A stretch of DNA of 64,000 nucleotides, from positions 27,723 through 91,722 of IMG/VR virus record IMGVR_UViG_3300005613_000025. One strand, given 5' to 3'. The stretch is from a virus. Position numbers and translations under genes: made by a program. The notes beneath the pieces were generated by a model. It did not search any database. It was not told the origin of the DNA and saw only the letters and a list, made by a program, of their open reading frames with translations. Positions 8,821-17,257 of the stretch are shown piece by piece. Numbering within the stretch: position 1 is the first letter of the stretch; each line of letters opens with the position of its first letter.

Positions 8821-9296
8821 AAAAATTCAATAACAGACCAAATAGATTCGTAACATCTGATTCAGATTCTGGATGGATTAGCAGATCATGTGTTGTGGTT
8901 GCACTTATACATCACGATAATAAAATATTGTGTGTTAAAAGAGGTGATGATATGACACAAAGTGGTAAATGGTGCATGCCGTGTGGATACCTTGATTGGA
9001 ATGAAACCATAGAACAAGCTGTTCACAGAGAAGTGTATGAGGAATCCGGAATATATCTACCGGATATCGAACATGAGTTACATGGTCCTGTTCATATAAA
9101 CTCACATCCTATCGGTAAAAAACAGAACATCACATTTCATTATCATATTGAATTGGATAGTTTGGTCGATTTCAATATTAGTGTTGTTGATCCGGGAGAA
9201 GTTACCGATATTGCATGGGTCGAAAAAGATCACATAACTGAGTATGATTTTGCTTTTAACCATAATAATATAATCAATGAATACTTTAAAGGATAA
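8817..9296 (+). CDS. Nudix hydrolase
   Basis: 159 residues with a complete Nudix box: GYLDWNETIEQAVHREVYEE then SGI (G-x5-E-x7-RE-V-x-EESG) around residues 58-80. Family members hydrolyse nucleoside diphosphates linked to another moiety (dNTPs, NAD derivatives, capped RNA). The Cys-rich 'GKWCMPCGYLDWNE' segment is typical of the subfamily with a conserved Pro-Cys-Gly before the box. Overlaps both neighbours. Exact substrate cannot be told from sequence. Confidence 0.9.
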   Translation: MKKFNNRPNRFVTSDSDSGWISRSCVVVALIHHDNKILCVKRGDDMTQSGKWCMPCGYLDWNETIEQAVHREVYEESGIYLPDIEHELHGPVHINSHPIGKKQNITFHYHIELDSLVDFNISVVDPGEVTDIAWVEKDHITEYDFAFNHNNIINEYFKG

Positions 9297-10122
9297 AAAA
9301 GGATTTCTTAAACTTTTTGACATCAAGATACCAAGAGAGTGTGATTTTGACTATTATATAGATCAATTGTCAAATCTATCAAGATACTCCAATATCAAGG
9401 AACTGGTGGATATATATCACGAGGATGAGTTGAAATATGGTGACCTTTTCGAACTTAGAATGATTCTTTCGAATGAGATCATCAATGAATTGAAAAACAC
9501 ACATGCTTATAATGAAATGTTGATCGATCAACTATCAGGACTTCCTACGAATAAAAGTTATTCATATGACAATGGTATTTATGTTTCGATCGACCTTAGG
9601 TCTGCTAATTTCCAATCTCTGAAAAAGTATGACCAAAGAGGTGAAATTCCAACCAGTTATAGTGAGTTGTTAAGTAATTTCAATTCACCAGAGATATTCA
9701 AGCATTCAAAATATCTCAGACAGGTGATTTTTGGTAATCTGAATCCTAAAAGACAACAACTTGTTCAACGACATATAGTTCAAGAACTTGTAAGAAAATT
9801 GGATTCAGAGAATATTCAAGCAGTGAGAAATGATGAGATAATCATAAAGTTGGAAAGTTATGATGAATATGAATCCAATATAGAACCATATGTTGATTTT
9901 GAAAAGTATCGTGTGAAAATCTTTCAAAATTCAAACTATGATGGATTCAGGATCGAGCGTGAGATAGATAGTGATGGCCGACTTATTTCAAAGGATTTTT
10001 ATGGATTGAACAGGAACATGTTATTTTGGAAGATCAAGGAACTTATAACATTCGAAGAAATAGAAGATCGAGATCTTTATTTCATATCCGAAGGAAAACT
10101 TGCAAAATGGGTCATTGAGTGA
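9277..10122 (+). CDS. Conserved large-phage protein, unknown function
   Basis: 281 residues. The segment VSIDLRSANFQSLKKYDQRG with LRQVIFGNLNPKRQQ (residues about 105-180) resembles proteins I have seen annotated as hypothetical in other very large phages; I cannot name a function. It overlaps the Nudix gene by 20 bases and converges with the minus-strand gene ending at 10112. Confidence 0.75.
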   Translation: MNTLKDKKGFLKLFDIKIPRECDFDYYIDQLSNLSRYSNIKELVDIYHEDELKYGDLFELRMILSNEIINELKNTHAYNEMLIDQLSGLPTNKSYSYDNGIYVSIDLRSANFQSLKKYDQRGEIPTSYSELLSNFNSPEIFKHSKYLRQVIFGNLNPKRQQLVQRHIVQELVRKLDSENIQAVRNDEIIIKLESYDEYESNIEPYVDFEKYRVKIFQNSNYDGFRIEREIDSDGRLISKDFYGLNRNMLFWKIKELITFEEIEDRDLYFISEGKLAKWVIE

Positions 10123-10465
10123 CTTTTATTTGTAATTTTCCATCCATACTGCTGAAATTTTTATGCTGTTTTGTTTCTAAAAGATAATAGCTAACTTCGA
10201 ATCCAATATCATTTAACCTTTTAAAGAATACATCACATTCTTTGTATATCTCTTGCATTTCATTTTGATTTTCATAGATATTCATTGGAACATGTCCTTT
10301 TATTTCATATTTGAATTCCACCAAGTATAAACTCTGCTGTTTCCATCTATTGTGAAGTTTTGCAGTGAACTCATCGACCTCATCTATCAGTTCATATGCA
10401 GCATCATATATCTTGCTGATGTTATCATCTGTTTCATTTTCAAATATGTGTCTGATATGCTTCAT
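10112..10465 (-). CDS. Leader-tagged protein
   Basis: 117 residues beginning MKHIRHIFENE, a leader tag. The body alternates helix- and strand-forming segments (YLVEFKYEIKGHVPMNIYE) and has no recognised domain. Its 3' end overlaps the convergent gene by about ten bases. Confidence 0.7.
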   Translation of the reverse strand: MKHIRHIFENETDDNISKIYDAAYELIDEVDEFTAKLHNRWKQQSLYLVEFKYEIKGHVPMNIYENQNEMQEIYKECDVFFKRLNDIGFEVSYYLLETKQHKNFSSMDGKLQIKVTQ

Positions 10466-10520
10466 TTTTATTTCTATTTCTATTTTTGTATATAACCAGC
10501 TAGCTGTTTATACAGTAGTT

Positions 10521-10736
10521 CTATTTTTTTCTGTAATGATCTATGATATCACGACCATTTACTAACTCATCTGGTGCATTCTTTATTTTTGAATCTTCGC
10601 AATTGTGAGATACCTTATATTTTCTTTTCACCTTTTCAATGATCTTCACTGGTGTTATCATATTATTGTACCAATATTCTATCAATACAACATCACCTTC
10701 ATTGAAATAACTTTTATATTCGAGTAAATGTCTCAT
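10521..10736 (-). CDS. Small leader-tagged protein, SH3-like beta segment
   Basis: 71 residues beginning MRHLLEYKSYFNEGD, a leader tag followed at once by VVLIEYWYNNMITPVKIIEK, which looks like a small beta-barrel of about 50 residues. It overlaps the end of the upstream nuclease-like gene by about 20 bases. Function unknown. Confidence 0.7.
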   Translation of the reverse strand: MRHLLEYKSYFNEGDVVLIEYWYNNMITPVKIIEKVKRKYKVSHNCEDSKIKNAPDELVNGRDIIDHYRKK

Positions 10737-11622
10737 AATTCTGTAAATTTTTAAGAACCTGTTCTCGGTTGTTCATTATATATCTGATGACATCAGGTCT
10801 TATTTTATTTCCCACATATCCGAAGACTTCGGTCGAAAATTTGGTTTCCTCTGGATTCTTGGCCAATTTTCTGAGTTCTTCTGTCGAAACTTTTGGAAGT
10901 ATCACTCTTGAAATATTATGAACTTGTTTATCAGTGTATGTGGAATTTATTGCAAGCTGATACTGTTTTATCCAACCACCTTTACCAGCTACCGTATTGC
11001 CTGTAAGTACGAAATTACCCATTTGTTCTTTTGTGAAATAATGCATTATTATCTCGGTCTCGTCAGAGTTGGGATGTGCGATCAACCAACCATTAACATC
11101 TTTTGATATGATATCCCATATTTCTTTTTTCAATTGATAATCATCTGAATGAAATACCTTACCAAGCGATTCATATCCACCTATTTCATCTTTGTAATCA
11201 GAAAGTATTGATTCATATGATCCTAATTGTACTCTTTCGTTTTCATCTCTGTAAAATTTGACTGAAATATTCTCACCATTAACGGTGATATCGTATTTAC
11301 TACCCCTTTTGGTCAATGTGCCACCATAAACACCACATAAGAACCCCTCAAAATTATGTCCTCTGATATCCTGGTGTTTTATAAGTGAGTCAAAATAATC
11401 TGCAAATCTCACCTTATCGTGTGTTTCTTGATAATCTAGATCTATATTTTCCCCAAGTTTAAAGAATTCACCCTTTGTTTTCATTATGATCCTTTTTATA
11501 ACTTGTGATGATTTTTCCTTAGGTAATGGAATCGAACCATATAAGTGTAATAATTTACCCATAAGATCGTCATACTCACTATCATGTGATTCAAACAATT
11601 GAAAACTCACTAAATTCTTCAT
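10714..11622 (-). CDS. Leader-tagged protein with possible PD-(D/E)XK nuclease core
   Basis: 302 residues beginning MKNLVSFQLFESHD, a leader tag. Residues about 90-125 read NFEGFLCGVYGG, then SKYDITVNGENISVKFY: a Glu in a helix, then D-x(n)-(I)xVK on two strands, the order of a PD-(D/E)XK nuclease active site. The rest is unassigned. If both readings are right this is a capsid-packaged nuclease, possibly acting on host DNA after injection. A late-type box lies seven bases upstream of the start. Nuclease call is tentative. Confidence 0.7.
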   Translation of the reverse strand: MKNLVSFQLFESHDSEYDDLMGKLLHLYGSIPLPKEKSSQVIKRIIMKTKGEFFKLGENIDLDYQETHDKVRFADYFDSLIKHQDIRGHNFEGFLCGVYGGTLTKRGSKYDITVNGENISVKFYRDENERVQLGSYESILSDYKDEIGGYESLGKVFHSDDYQLKKEIWDIISKDVNGWLIAHPNSDETEIIMHYFTKEQMGNFVLTGNTVAGKGGWIKQYQLAINSTYTDKQVHNISRVILPKVSTEELRKLAKNPEETKFSTEVFGYVGNKIRPDVIRYIMNNREQVLKNLQNYETFTRI

Positions 11623-11628
11623 ATTATC

Positions 11629-11640
11629 TATATATTAAAT
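11629..11640 (-). promoter_or_regulatory. Late-type promoter box
   Basis: Minus-strand TTTAATATATAG directly upstream of the tagged gene starting at 11622. Confidence 0.5.
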
Positions 11641-11650
11641 TAAATTTTCA

Positions 11651-11658
11651 TATATTTG
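11651..11658 (+). promoter_or_regulatory. Host-type promoter -7 box
   Basis: TATATTTG five bases before the ATG at 11663. It is back to back with the minus-strand late-type box, so divergent genes carry different promoter classes. Confidence 0.45.
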
Positions 11659-11662
11659 TATT

Positions 11663-12052
11663 ATGAAGGATTATCCTCTTTTTATTACTTTGGTCAGATA
11701 TTATCGAGATAAAACAACATCTCATAATTTCAAACAAGGCAAGCTGTCGATAGCTGAACTTGTTCTCACCGAAGATGGCCAATTATATTTACATCAATCT
11801 GATAATAATGTGATAACCATGAATTCCCCAGAAAAACTTGCTGAATCAAGATGCATCATATATTACTCATGGGTAAATTTAGATCAAATTAAATATGTTC
11901 ATGATTATTGTGAAATGTTGTCAGATGAAAAAGAATGGTTGGTCGGTCACACATACACAAAGGAGTTCATGGCATCTGTGATCAAAGATTTCAGAAAATA
12001 TAAATTGAAACTCATCACCGGTGATCTTGATATCGAAAAGATAAAGTTTTAA
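11663..12052 (+). CDS. Phage protein of unknown function
   Basis: 129 residues without a leader tag. Starts MKDYPLFITLVRYYRD; mixed alpha/beta with no motif I can assign. Has its own TATATTTG box and converges on the phoH gene with a four-base 3' overlap. Confidence 0.7.
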   Translation: MKDYPLFITLVRYYRDKTTSHNFKQGKLSIAELVLTEDGQLYLHQSDNNVITMNSPEKLAESRCIIYYSWVNLDQIKYVHDYCEMLSDEKEWLVGHTYTKEFMASVIKDFRKYKLKLITGDLDIEKIKF

Positions 12053-12819
12053 ACTTTGTATCTTTTCATTATATCGATCAAAAATGGATCCCGCACAATG
12101 TCATCTTCTGTGAATTCAACTATTCCGACACCATCCATCTCTTTGAATCTTTCTATGGCATCAACGAGTCCATTTTTTTCATTTTTATTTAATTTGATAT
12201 CACATTGTTCTGGATCACCACATATTACCATTTTTGAGTTTTCACCTAATCTTGAAATGAAAGTTTTCATTTCAGAAACAGTAAGGTTCTGTGCTTCATC
12301 CAATAAACAATAAGTGCCGATAGGCTCATTGTTCTCATCGTATTTTCCAAAAGTTGTTCCTCTCATGAAATTAACAACCTTATCATTGACAACATTACTT
12401 CCCTTTAAGAATTTTCTAACTTTGCTTCCGACCATCTTATCCAAGTTATCATAGAAATGGTCAAAATAATTGGTTATCTTATCTTGAAGGTCGCCAGGCA
12501 ATGCACCCAATGATTTTGGAGAAACTTCAATTATAGGAGTGGTCAACATCATATCTCCAATTCTAAAATCATCTGACTTCAATAATTCCAATCCTGTTTT
12601 CAAGGCAATGAAAGTTTTTCCTGATCCTGGACTTCCAGTTACGAATGTTATTCTATTTTCTTTTATCGTATTGGCCAATTGTTTTTGCTTTTGGTTCTTG
12701 AACTTACAATTGATCTTGAAATTCAGATTCATCAATTGTCTCATTTCATCAGCTCTGATATCTTCCATTTCGTTCAAAGCATCTTGTAATTCTTGTTTCT
12801 TGGTTCTTCGTCTAGCCAT
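12049..12819 (-). CDS. phoH: PhoH-family ATPase
   Basis: 256 residues from the ATG at 12819 (MARRRTKKQELQ); the frame can be extended nine codons to a TTG inside the upstream gene but the ATG is preferred. FVTGSPGSGKTFIALKTG near residue 70 is the Walker A loop and TYCLLDEAQNLT near residue 175 the Walker B segment, with a MVICGDPEQ sensor segment after it. PhoH proteins are RecA/SF1-like ATPases common in large phages; their role is thought to lie in RNA handling. Lies between tagged genes. Confidence 0.9.
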   Translation of the reverse strand: MARRRTKKQELQDALNEMEDIRADEMRQLMNLNFKINCKFKNQKQKQLANTIKENRITFVTGSPGSGKTFIALKTGLELLKSDDFRIGDMMLTTPIIEVSPKSLGALPGDLQDKITNYFDHFYDNLDKMVGSKVRKFLKGSNVVNDKVVNFMRGTTFGKYDENNEPIGTYCLLDEAQNLTVSEMKTFISRLGENSKMVICGDPEQCDIKLNKNEKNGLVDAIERFKEMDGVGIVEFTEDDIVRDPFLIDIMKRYKV

Positions 12820-12832
12820 GTAATTGATTTTT

Positions 12833-13267
12833 TTAATAGTTGTCAAACAGAAAATCTCTCAATTTACTGCCTTTCAATTCGATACCATAATATGATTTTC
12901 TTAATATTGTCGTTTCAATTATCTCACCATCATATGGGAAGTATATCCATGAATGCTGTCGCCATACACTATCATCAATACCTAAGGCCCATCCTGTCAT
13001 CAATGAAATTTCATCTGGTGAATTGTTCTGATCCATCCAATTCTCATAGAATGTTGCAGAATTTCTATGACATTTTGATGGATCCATCTCATACAATATG
13101 ACTGAATAATCATCTGAATCGTAAAAATCACCTGATCCGATCAATTGTTCGATGTCTTCTTCAAAAACTTGATTCACTTGATCACCATCGTGCTCCAATA
13201 ATATTGATTCAAGCTCTTTGAATCTATTGAATGATTCGTATTTTTTTATTGTTTTATCATCTTTCAT
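12833..13267 (-). CDS. Leader-tagged protein
   Basis: 144 residues from ATG 13267, giving MKDDKTIKKYESFNRFKELE, a leader tag displaced by a few residues; an ATG seven codons upstream also exists. The C-terminal half (SLMTGWALGIDDSVWRQHSW) resembles a small globular domain with several Trp residues. It overlaps the upstream SprT-fusion gene by 11 bases. Function unknown. Confidence 0.7.
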   Translation of the reverse strand: MKDDKTIKKYESFNRFKELESILLEHDGDQVNQVFEEDIEQLIGSGDFYDSDDYSVILYEMDPSKCHRNSATFYENWMDQNNSPDEISLMTGWALGIDDSVWRQHSWIYFPYDGEIIETTILRKSYYGIELKGSKLRDFLFDNY

Positions 13268-14312
13268 AGAATCCAGCAAATAATTCATGTTGTGTCAGAT
13301 AATTGTAATGATCATCTTTCATATATTTTGGATTTATCAAAAATCCTTTCAAGTATATATCAAGTGGCTCAATTGACCCTCCTGATTTTTCTCTTTCATT
13401 TAAAAATTTTCTTCCTTTCAGTGAATGTTTTATTACTTTTGTTATAAGAAATTCTTCACGCTCTCGTTTCATATTCATTCCCTGTTCATATCCTCTACCT
13501 ATTGAATATCCCCAGTTATATGGTACTATTTTATATTTCTGTTTCAATTTGTCTTGATCGAATATGAAAACAACTGATTGCCATTTTTTTGCATATTCAA
13601 CATCTCTTGTAAGTGATATTCCTCTCATCCACCAAGAATCATCATATCCTGGCATGTCATCTTTCAGTCTTTTACCACCTGGCCAAGTTCTTTGAAATCC
13701 ATAGCAGTCCAATCTGTTCAATTCAAGTGCATTGATAGCATACTTTGCTTCAAGTGCGTGATAAAGGTCAGCTCTTGACACTTCTTCTGTGATATATTCA
13801 GAGAATCTTATCACCTTTGGATTCATTTTGAAATCAAGTAAGTAATCTTCGTTGAATTTACCACCACCACACTTTGAACATGATAATTTGTTCTTTGGCT
13901 TTATGTTCTTATAGAACTTTTTATGACATGTTCTGCACTCAGCTATCCATTTTGCAACATTGTCCATATTCACACTTGAAAGTGGTGTGCATTCTTTTGC
14001 ATTGCAACCTATTTCTTTTGCAATTCGTTGCCACTTACTATCATGGTTTGATTTCTTACCTCTATTATTGAAGTCAATTGCGTGTGCTATCTCATGCAAT
14101 ATCGTGTTCTTTATTCTATCAAGTGATGTTTCATTCTTGGTCAATTTTCTTGATAGTATGATTTGTTTATATCGATAGTTACATCTTGCAAAATAAAATT
14201 TCTGATTGTCTTTCATTTCACGATCGTTACCGAATTTGAATGTCCAATCACTCAGTCCATGTTGTCTTAGCATGGAATCTCCCATTTTTTTTATTTTGTT
14301 CAGGTCCATCAT
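13257..14312 (-). CDS. SprT-like metallopeptidase fused to a second, tag-bearing domain
   Basis: 351 residues. HEIAHAIDF at residues 73-81 is a zinc-protease HExxH motif of SprT type, followed by a zinc ribbon (CRTC, CSKCGGG, about residues 126-150). From residue 163 the sequence restarts with MNPKVIRFSEYITEE, which looks like a leader tag inside the protein, followed by a domain with WWMRGISLTRDVEYAKKW and VVFIFDQDKLKQKYKIVPYN, resembling ADP-ribosyltransferase-like phage proteins (weak impression). An internal ATG at 13826 could express the second domain alone. SprT proteins act in protein-DNA crosslink removal. Confidence 0.8.
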   Translation of the reverse strand: MMDLNKIKKMGDSMLRQHGLSDWTFKFGNDREMKDNQKFYFARCNYRYKQIILSRKLTKNETSLDRIKNTILHEIAHAIDFNNRGKKSNHDSKWQRIAKEIGCNAKECTPLSSVNMDNVAKWIAECRTCHKKFYKNIKPKNKLSCSKCGGGKFNEDYLLDFKMNPKVIRFSEYITEEVSRADLYHALEAKYAINALELNRLDCYGFQRTWPGGKRLKDDMPGYDDSWWMRGISLTRDVEYAKKWQSVVFIFDQDKLKQKYKIVPYNWGYSIGRGYEQGMNMKREREEFLITKVIKHSLKGRKFLNEREKSGGSIEPLDIYLKGFLINPKYMKDDHYNYLTQHELFAGFYER

Positions 14313-14322
14313 ATTATTTCAA

Positions 14323-15048
14323 TCATATTATTTCAACATCAATTGCGCTAGTCAGTTCGATAACTATTGATGACAAGTCATTTGTTCTGAATATGCCGAT
14401 GAATACCCGATTTCTGATCCTGCTAGTGAACACTGGAAAGGTTTCTCCTGGGTTTCGGACCCATGTTATATCTTTTAATTCTTCCCATAGTTTATTCATC
14501 ATACTTTTTTTGATTTTATCTGATGTTATAACTAAATGATTTCTATCCAGATTCTTAGTGTGATTGATAGACATATCCTTCAAATTGAATTCTTTTTCAA
14601 GATATTCTGTAAATAACTTTTTATTGAGTGTCAAAGTGTTGTCTTTAATAGAGAATGAATTCGATGCTTTATCCCACCATTTTTCGAAAATGAACAGGAT
14701 AGCGATCTTATTCATGTTTTCGAAATTTACCCATACCTTATCGAAATTATCTTCGATCTTGCCTATACTTTCTTTTATGAGTTCGACTATTTTCAGGCTG
14801 TTACTCATTTGATTTATAACTCTATCAACATCACTGACAGATTTTGCGAACATGTTCGATTCACCTATCTGTTTATCAAGTGTCACTAAAATGAGATGCT
14901 CTTGATTTTCGTATTTTATCTCATAATCGGTCAATTCATCCTCGACATCCAACATAGCTTCATTTACGAGTGTACGCAACTTTCTTTTCATTTCTACCTT
15001 ATCTTTAAGGTCACTGGATTCATTGAACTGACTGAATTTGTGTATCAT
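14323..15048 (-). CDS. Leader-tagged protein
   Basis: 241 residues beginning MIHKFSQFNESSDLKDK, a clear leader tag. The body is alternately charged and helical in the first half, with strands near the end (FTSRIRNRVFIGIF). No recognised domain. A late-type box is 22 bases upstream. Confidence 0.75.
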   Translation of the reverse strand: MIHKFSQFNESSDLKDKVEMKRKLRTLVNEAMLDVEDELTDYEIKYENQEHLILVTLDKQIGESNMFAKSVSDVDRVINQMSNSLKIVELIKESIGKIEDNFDKVWVNFENMNKIAILFIFEKWWDKASNSFSIKDNTLTLNKKLFTEYLEKEFNLKDMSINHTKNLDRNHLVITSDKIKKSMMNKLWEELKDITWVRNPGETFPVFTSRIRNRVFIGIFRTNDLSSIVIELTSAIDVEII

Positions 15049-15070
15049 TTATCAATTTTATTTTGTTACT

Positions 15071-15083
15071 CTATATATTAAAA
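15071..15083 (-). promoter_or_regulatory. Late-type promoter box
   Basis: Minus-strand TTTTAATATATAG upstream of the tagged gene starting at 15048. Confidence 0.5.
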
Positions 15084-15112
15084 CCAAACTACAATAACCA
15101 ACTATAATTCAC

Positions 15113-16783
15113 ATGTCAATAAGGAGAGATGTAAATAAATATAAGCCAAGAAAAGAGCAACAAGAGTGTTTGGATTTCATTGATTCAAATTATAAGAAAA
15201 ATCCACAGGATAAGATATATCTTTTGGATCTTCCAGTAGGTGTGGGAAAGTCACATCTTGCTATGATGATATCACAATGGTATTTTGATAATGTTAACAG
15301 GATGGCAAGAGTTGATGTCATCACGAATTCAAAGATATTGCAGGATCAATATTCATCGACCTATAATTCAATTCAAGACCTGAAAGGAAAGGATAACTAT
15401 GAATGTAAAGAATATGGATGTTCCTGTGCGCAAGGTGCAGAGTTCAATAAATTGAATAAGACGAAATGTGATGATTGTCCTTATCAGTATGCAAGAGAGT
15501 CATTCATAAATGGTAAAATTTCATTGACCAACTTTTATCTTTATGTACTTTATGCACTTTACATACCAAAGGTGTTGGAAAATAGAGCAGCATCTGTTCT
15601 TATAGTCGATGAGGCTCATTCATTTGATGAGGTCATGAGTAATTTCATATCAGTAAAGATAACTGAGAAAACCATTAAAAAGATGAAACTCACCGATGAG
15701 AGGAAAATGCTAAGTGAGTTGAAGTCGGTCAAGACGATATCAGAATATATCAAATTCTTGAAGAAGCTTGAAAAAACAATTTCAAATTCAATGAATGACA
15801 TTACACGATCAATGATGGGCAGATCACGAAGCATCACAAAAGATAAAAGAAGTGTTAAATTATCAGTGATACTGGAAAAAGGTCCGAACAGTGATGTGAA
15901 AATGATGAATCTCATATCTGACCTTGATCAGTTGAGATCAAAGATCGAGATATTTTTAAAAGAGTATGAGAATGATCCTGACAATTGGATATTGGAATCA
16001 AATTGGAATGAAAAGACCAAGAAGGTTGAACTTTCACTTGAGCCGATATGGGCCTATGAATATCTTGATAAATATGTTTTCTCAAAATACGATATGGTCT
16101 TTCTCATGTCAGGAACAATATTGAACAAATCTCTTTTCTGTGAAATAAATGGCCTCGATGTTGATCGGTCAGTATATTACTCGATCAATTCACCATTTGA
16201 AGTAAGTAAAAGACCTATATTTTATATGCCGCTTGGTAAAATGTCATATAAACAAAAAGAAACAACATTCAAGAATTACATACCATATATACATAAGATA
16301 CTGAAAAAGTACAATGATAAGAAGGGGATCATCCACACAAATTCCTTTGAATTGTCAAAATGGATCGAGGATTCAGTCAAGGATGATAGATTGATGTTCC
16401 ATGATTCATCAAATAAAGATCAGGTCCTGAACGAACATTATGACTCTACTAAGCCGTCAGTGATTGTCTCACCATCAATGGATACCGGTGTAAGCTTCGA
16501 TGATGATAAGGCAAGATTTCAGATCATTGCAAAGGTTCCATATCCTACACTCGCATCTAAAAAGAACAAGATGCGTCAAAAAATGAAACCTGATTGGTAC
16601 ATATGGAGAACCGTGTCCGGCTTGATACAAATGACCGGAAGAGCTGTAAGATCAGTGGATGATCATGCCGATACAATTATAATAGATGGAGGATTCGGTG
16701 ATGTAATGAGATTCAGTTCACATTTTTTACCGAAATGGTTTCAAAATGCAATAAGATCGGTCAATATCAAAACAAAAGTTTGA
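15113..16783 (+). CDS. DinG/XPD-type superfamily 2 helicase
   Basis: 556 residues. DLPVGVGKSHLAMM near residue 42 is Walker A; SVLIVDEAHSFDEV near residue 162 is the DEAH box; C-terminal motifs are GIIHTNSFE, VSPSMDTGVSFDDD and QMTGRAVRSVDDH. Between motifs I and II, Cys residues in YECKEYGCSCAQG and KCDDCPY are placed like the iron-sulphur cluster ligands of DinG/XPD helicases. These are 5'-3' DNA helicases that unwind repair or replication intermediates. Closely follows a divergent tagged gene and converges on another. Confidence 0.85.
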   Translation: MSIRRDVNKYKPRKEQQECLDFIDSNYKKNPQDKIYLLDLPVGVGKSHLAMMISQWYFDNVNRMARVDVITNSKILQDQYSSTYNSIQDLKGKDNYECKEYGCSCAQGAEFNKLNKTKCDDCPYQYARESFINGKISLTNFYLYVLYALYIPKVLENRAASVLIVDEAHSFDEVMSNFISVKITEKTIKKMKLTDERKMLSELKSVKTISEYIKFLKKLEKTISNSMNDITRSMMGRSRSITKDKRSVKLSVILEKGPNSDVKMMNLISDLDQLRSKIEIFLKEYENDPDNWILESNWNEKTKKVELSLEPIWAYEYLDKYVFSKYDMVFLMSGTILNKSLFCEINGLDVDRSVYYSINSPFEVSKRPIFYMPLGKMSYKQKETTFKNYIPYIHKILKKYNDKKGIIHTNSFELSKWIEDSVKDDRLMFHDSSNKDQVLNEHYDSTKPSVIVSPSMDTGVSFDDDKARFQIIAKVPYPTLASKKNKMRQKMKPDWYIWRTVSGLIQMTGRAVRSVDDHADTIIIDGGFGDVMRFSSHFLPKWFQNAIRSVNIKTKV

Positions 16784-17188
16784 TCATTTGAAGCTATCGA
16801 ATCGAACTATACTGGATTCATTCTTCTTCTTTTTCTCAATTGCCTTTCTCAATCCTTCTGGAAGCTTCTTTTGTTTTGCAGTTAATCCTTTTGATTTTCC
16901 TTCTTCTTTATCTTCCATTGAATCTTCGATCGCTTTTCCTCTTGATTTCTCATACTTAGAGATTTTCTTGTTCTTATCGAGGTCAGCTTTTTTTGGATTT
17001 TTCAATCCTGATTTTTCGTACGATACTTCGTTCTTTTTCTTTTCATCAACCTCGACAACTTCTGATGCCTCAGACTCACAGGTATCACAACCTTCTTCTT
17101 CAAGTTCGGATATTTCATCCTCTTCTTCGTATTCGTCTTCAAATTCTGGTTCTACATAGAATTTTTCAAATTTAGTGAGGTGTTTCAT
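16784..17188 (-). CDS. Leader-tagged acidic/basic protein
   Basis: 134 residues beginning MKHLTKFEKFYVE, a leader tag, then a highly acidic stretch (FEDEYEEEDEISELEEE) and a Lys-rich C-terminal half with LTAKQKKLPEGLRKAIEKKK. The split charge pattern suggests a disordered scaffolding or internal protein. Its stop abuts the helicase stop. A TATATATATT stretch lies upstream. Confidence 0.75.
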   Translation of the reverse strand: MKHLTKFEKFYVEPEFEDEYEEEDEISELEEEGCDTCESEASEVVEVDEKKKNEVSYEKSGLKNPKKADLDKNKKISKYEKSRGKAIEDSMEDKEEGKSKGLTAKQKKLPEGLRKAIEKKKKNESSIVRFDSFK

Positions 17189-17257
17189 AATAAAAGATTT
17201 AATTTTAATGTATATATATTATTCTAAAAATAGAAAATGTGATTTTATATATATTTC

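Noticed and set aside
16788-17159. 123-codon plus-strand ORF rich in Ser and Phe
   Set aside because: Mirror of the Glu/Lys-rich tagged gene 16784-17188.
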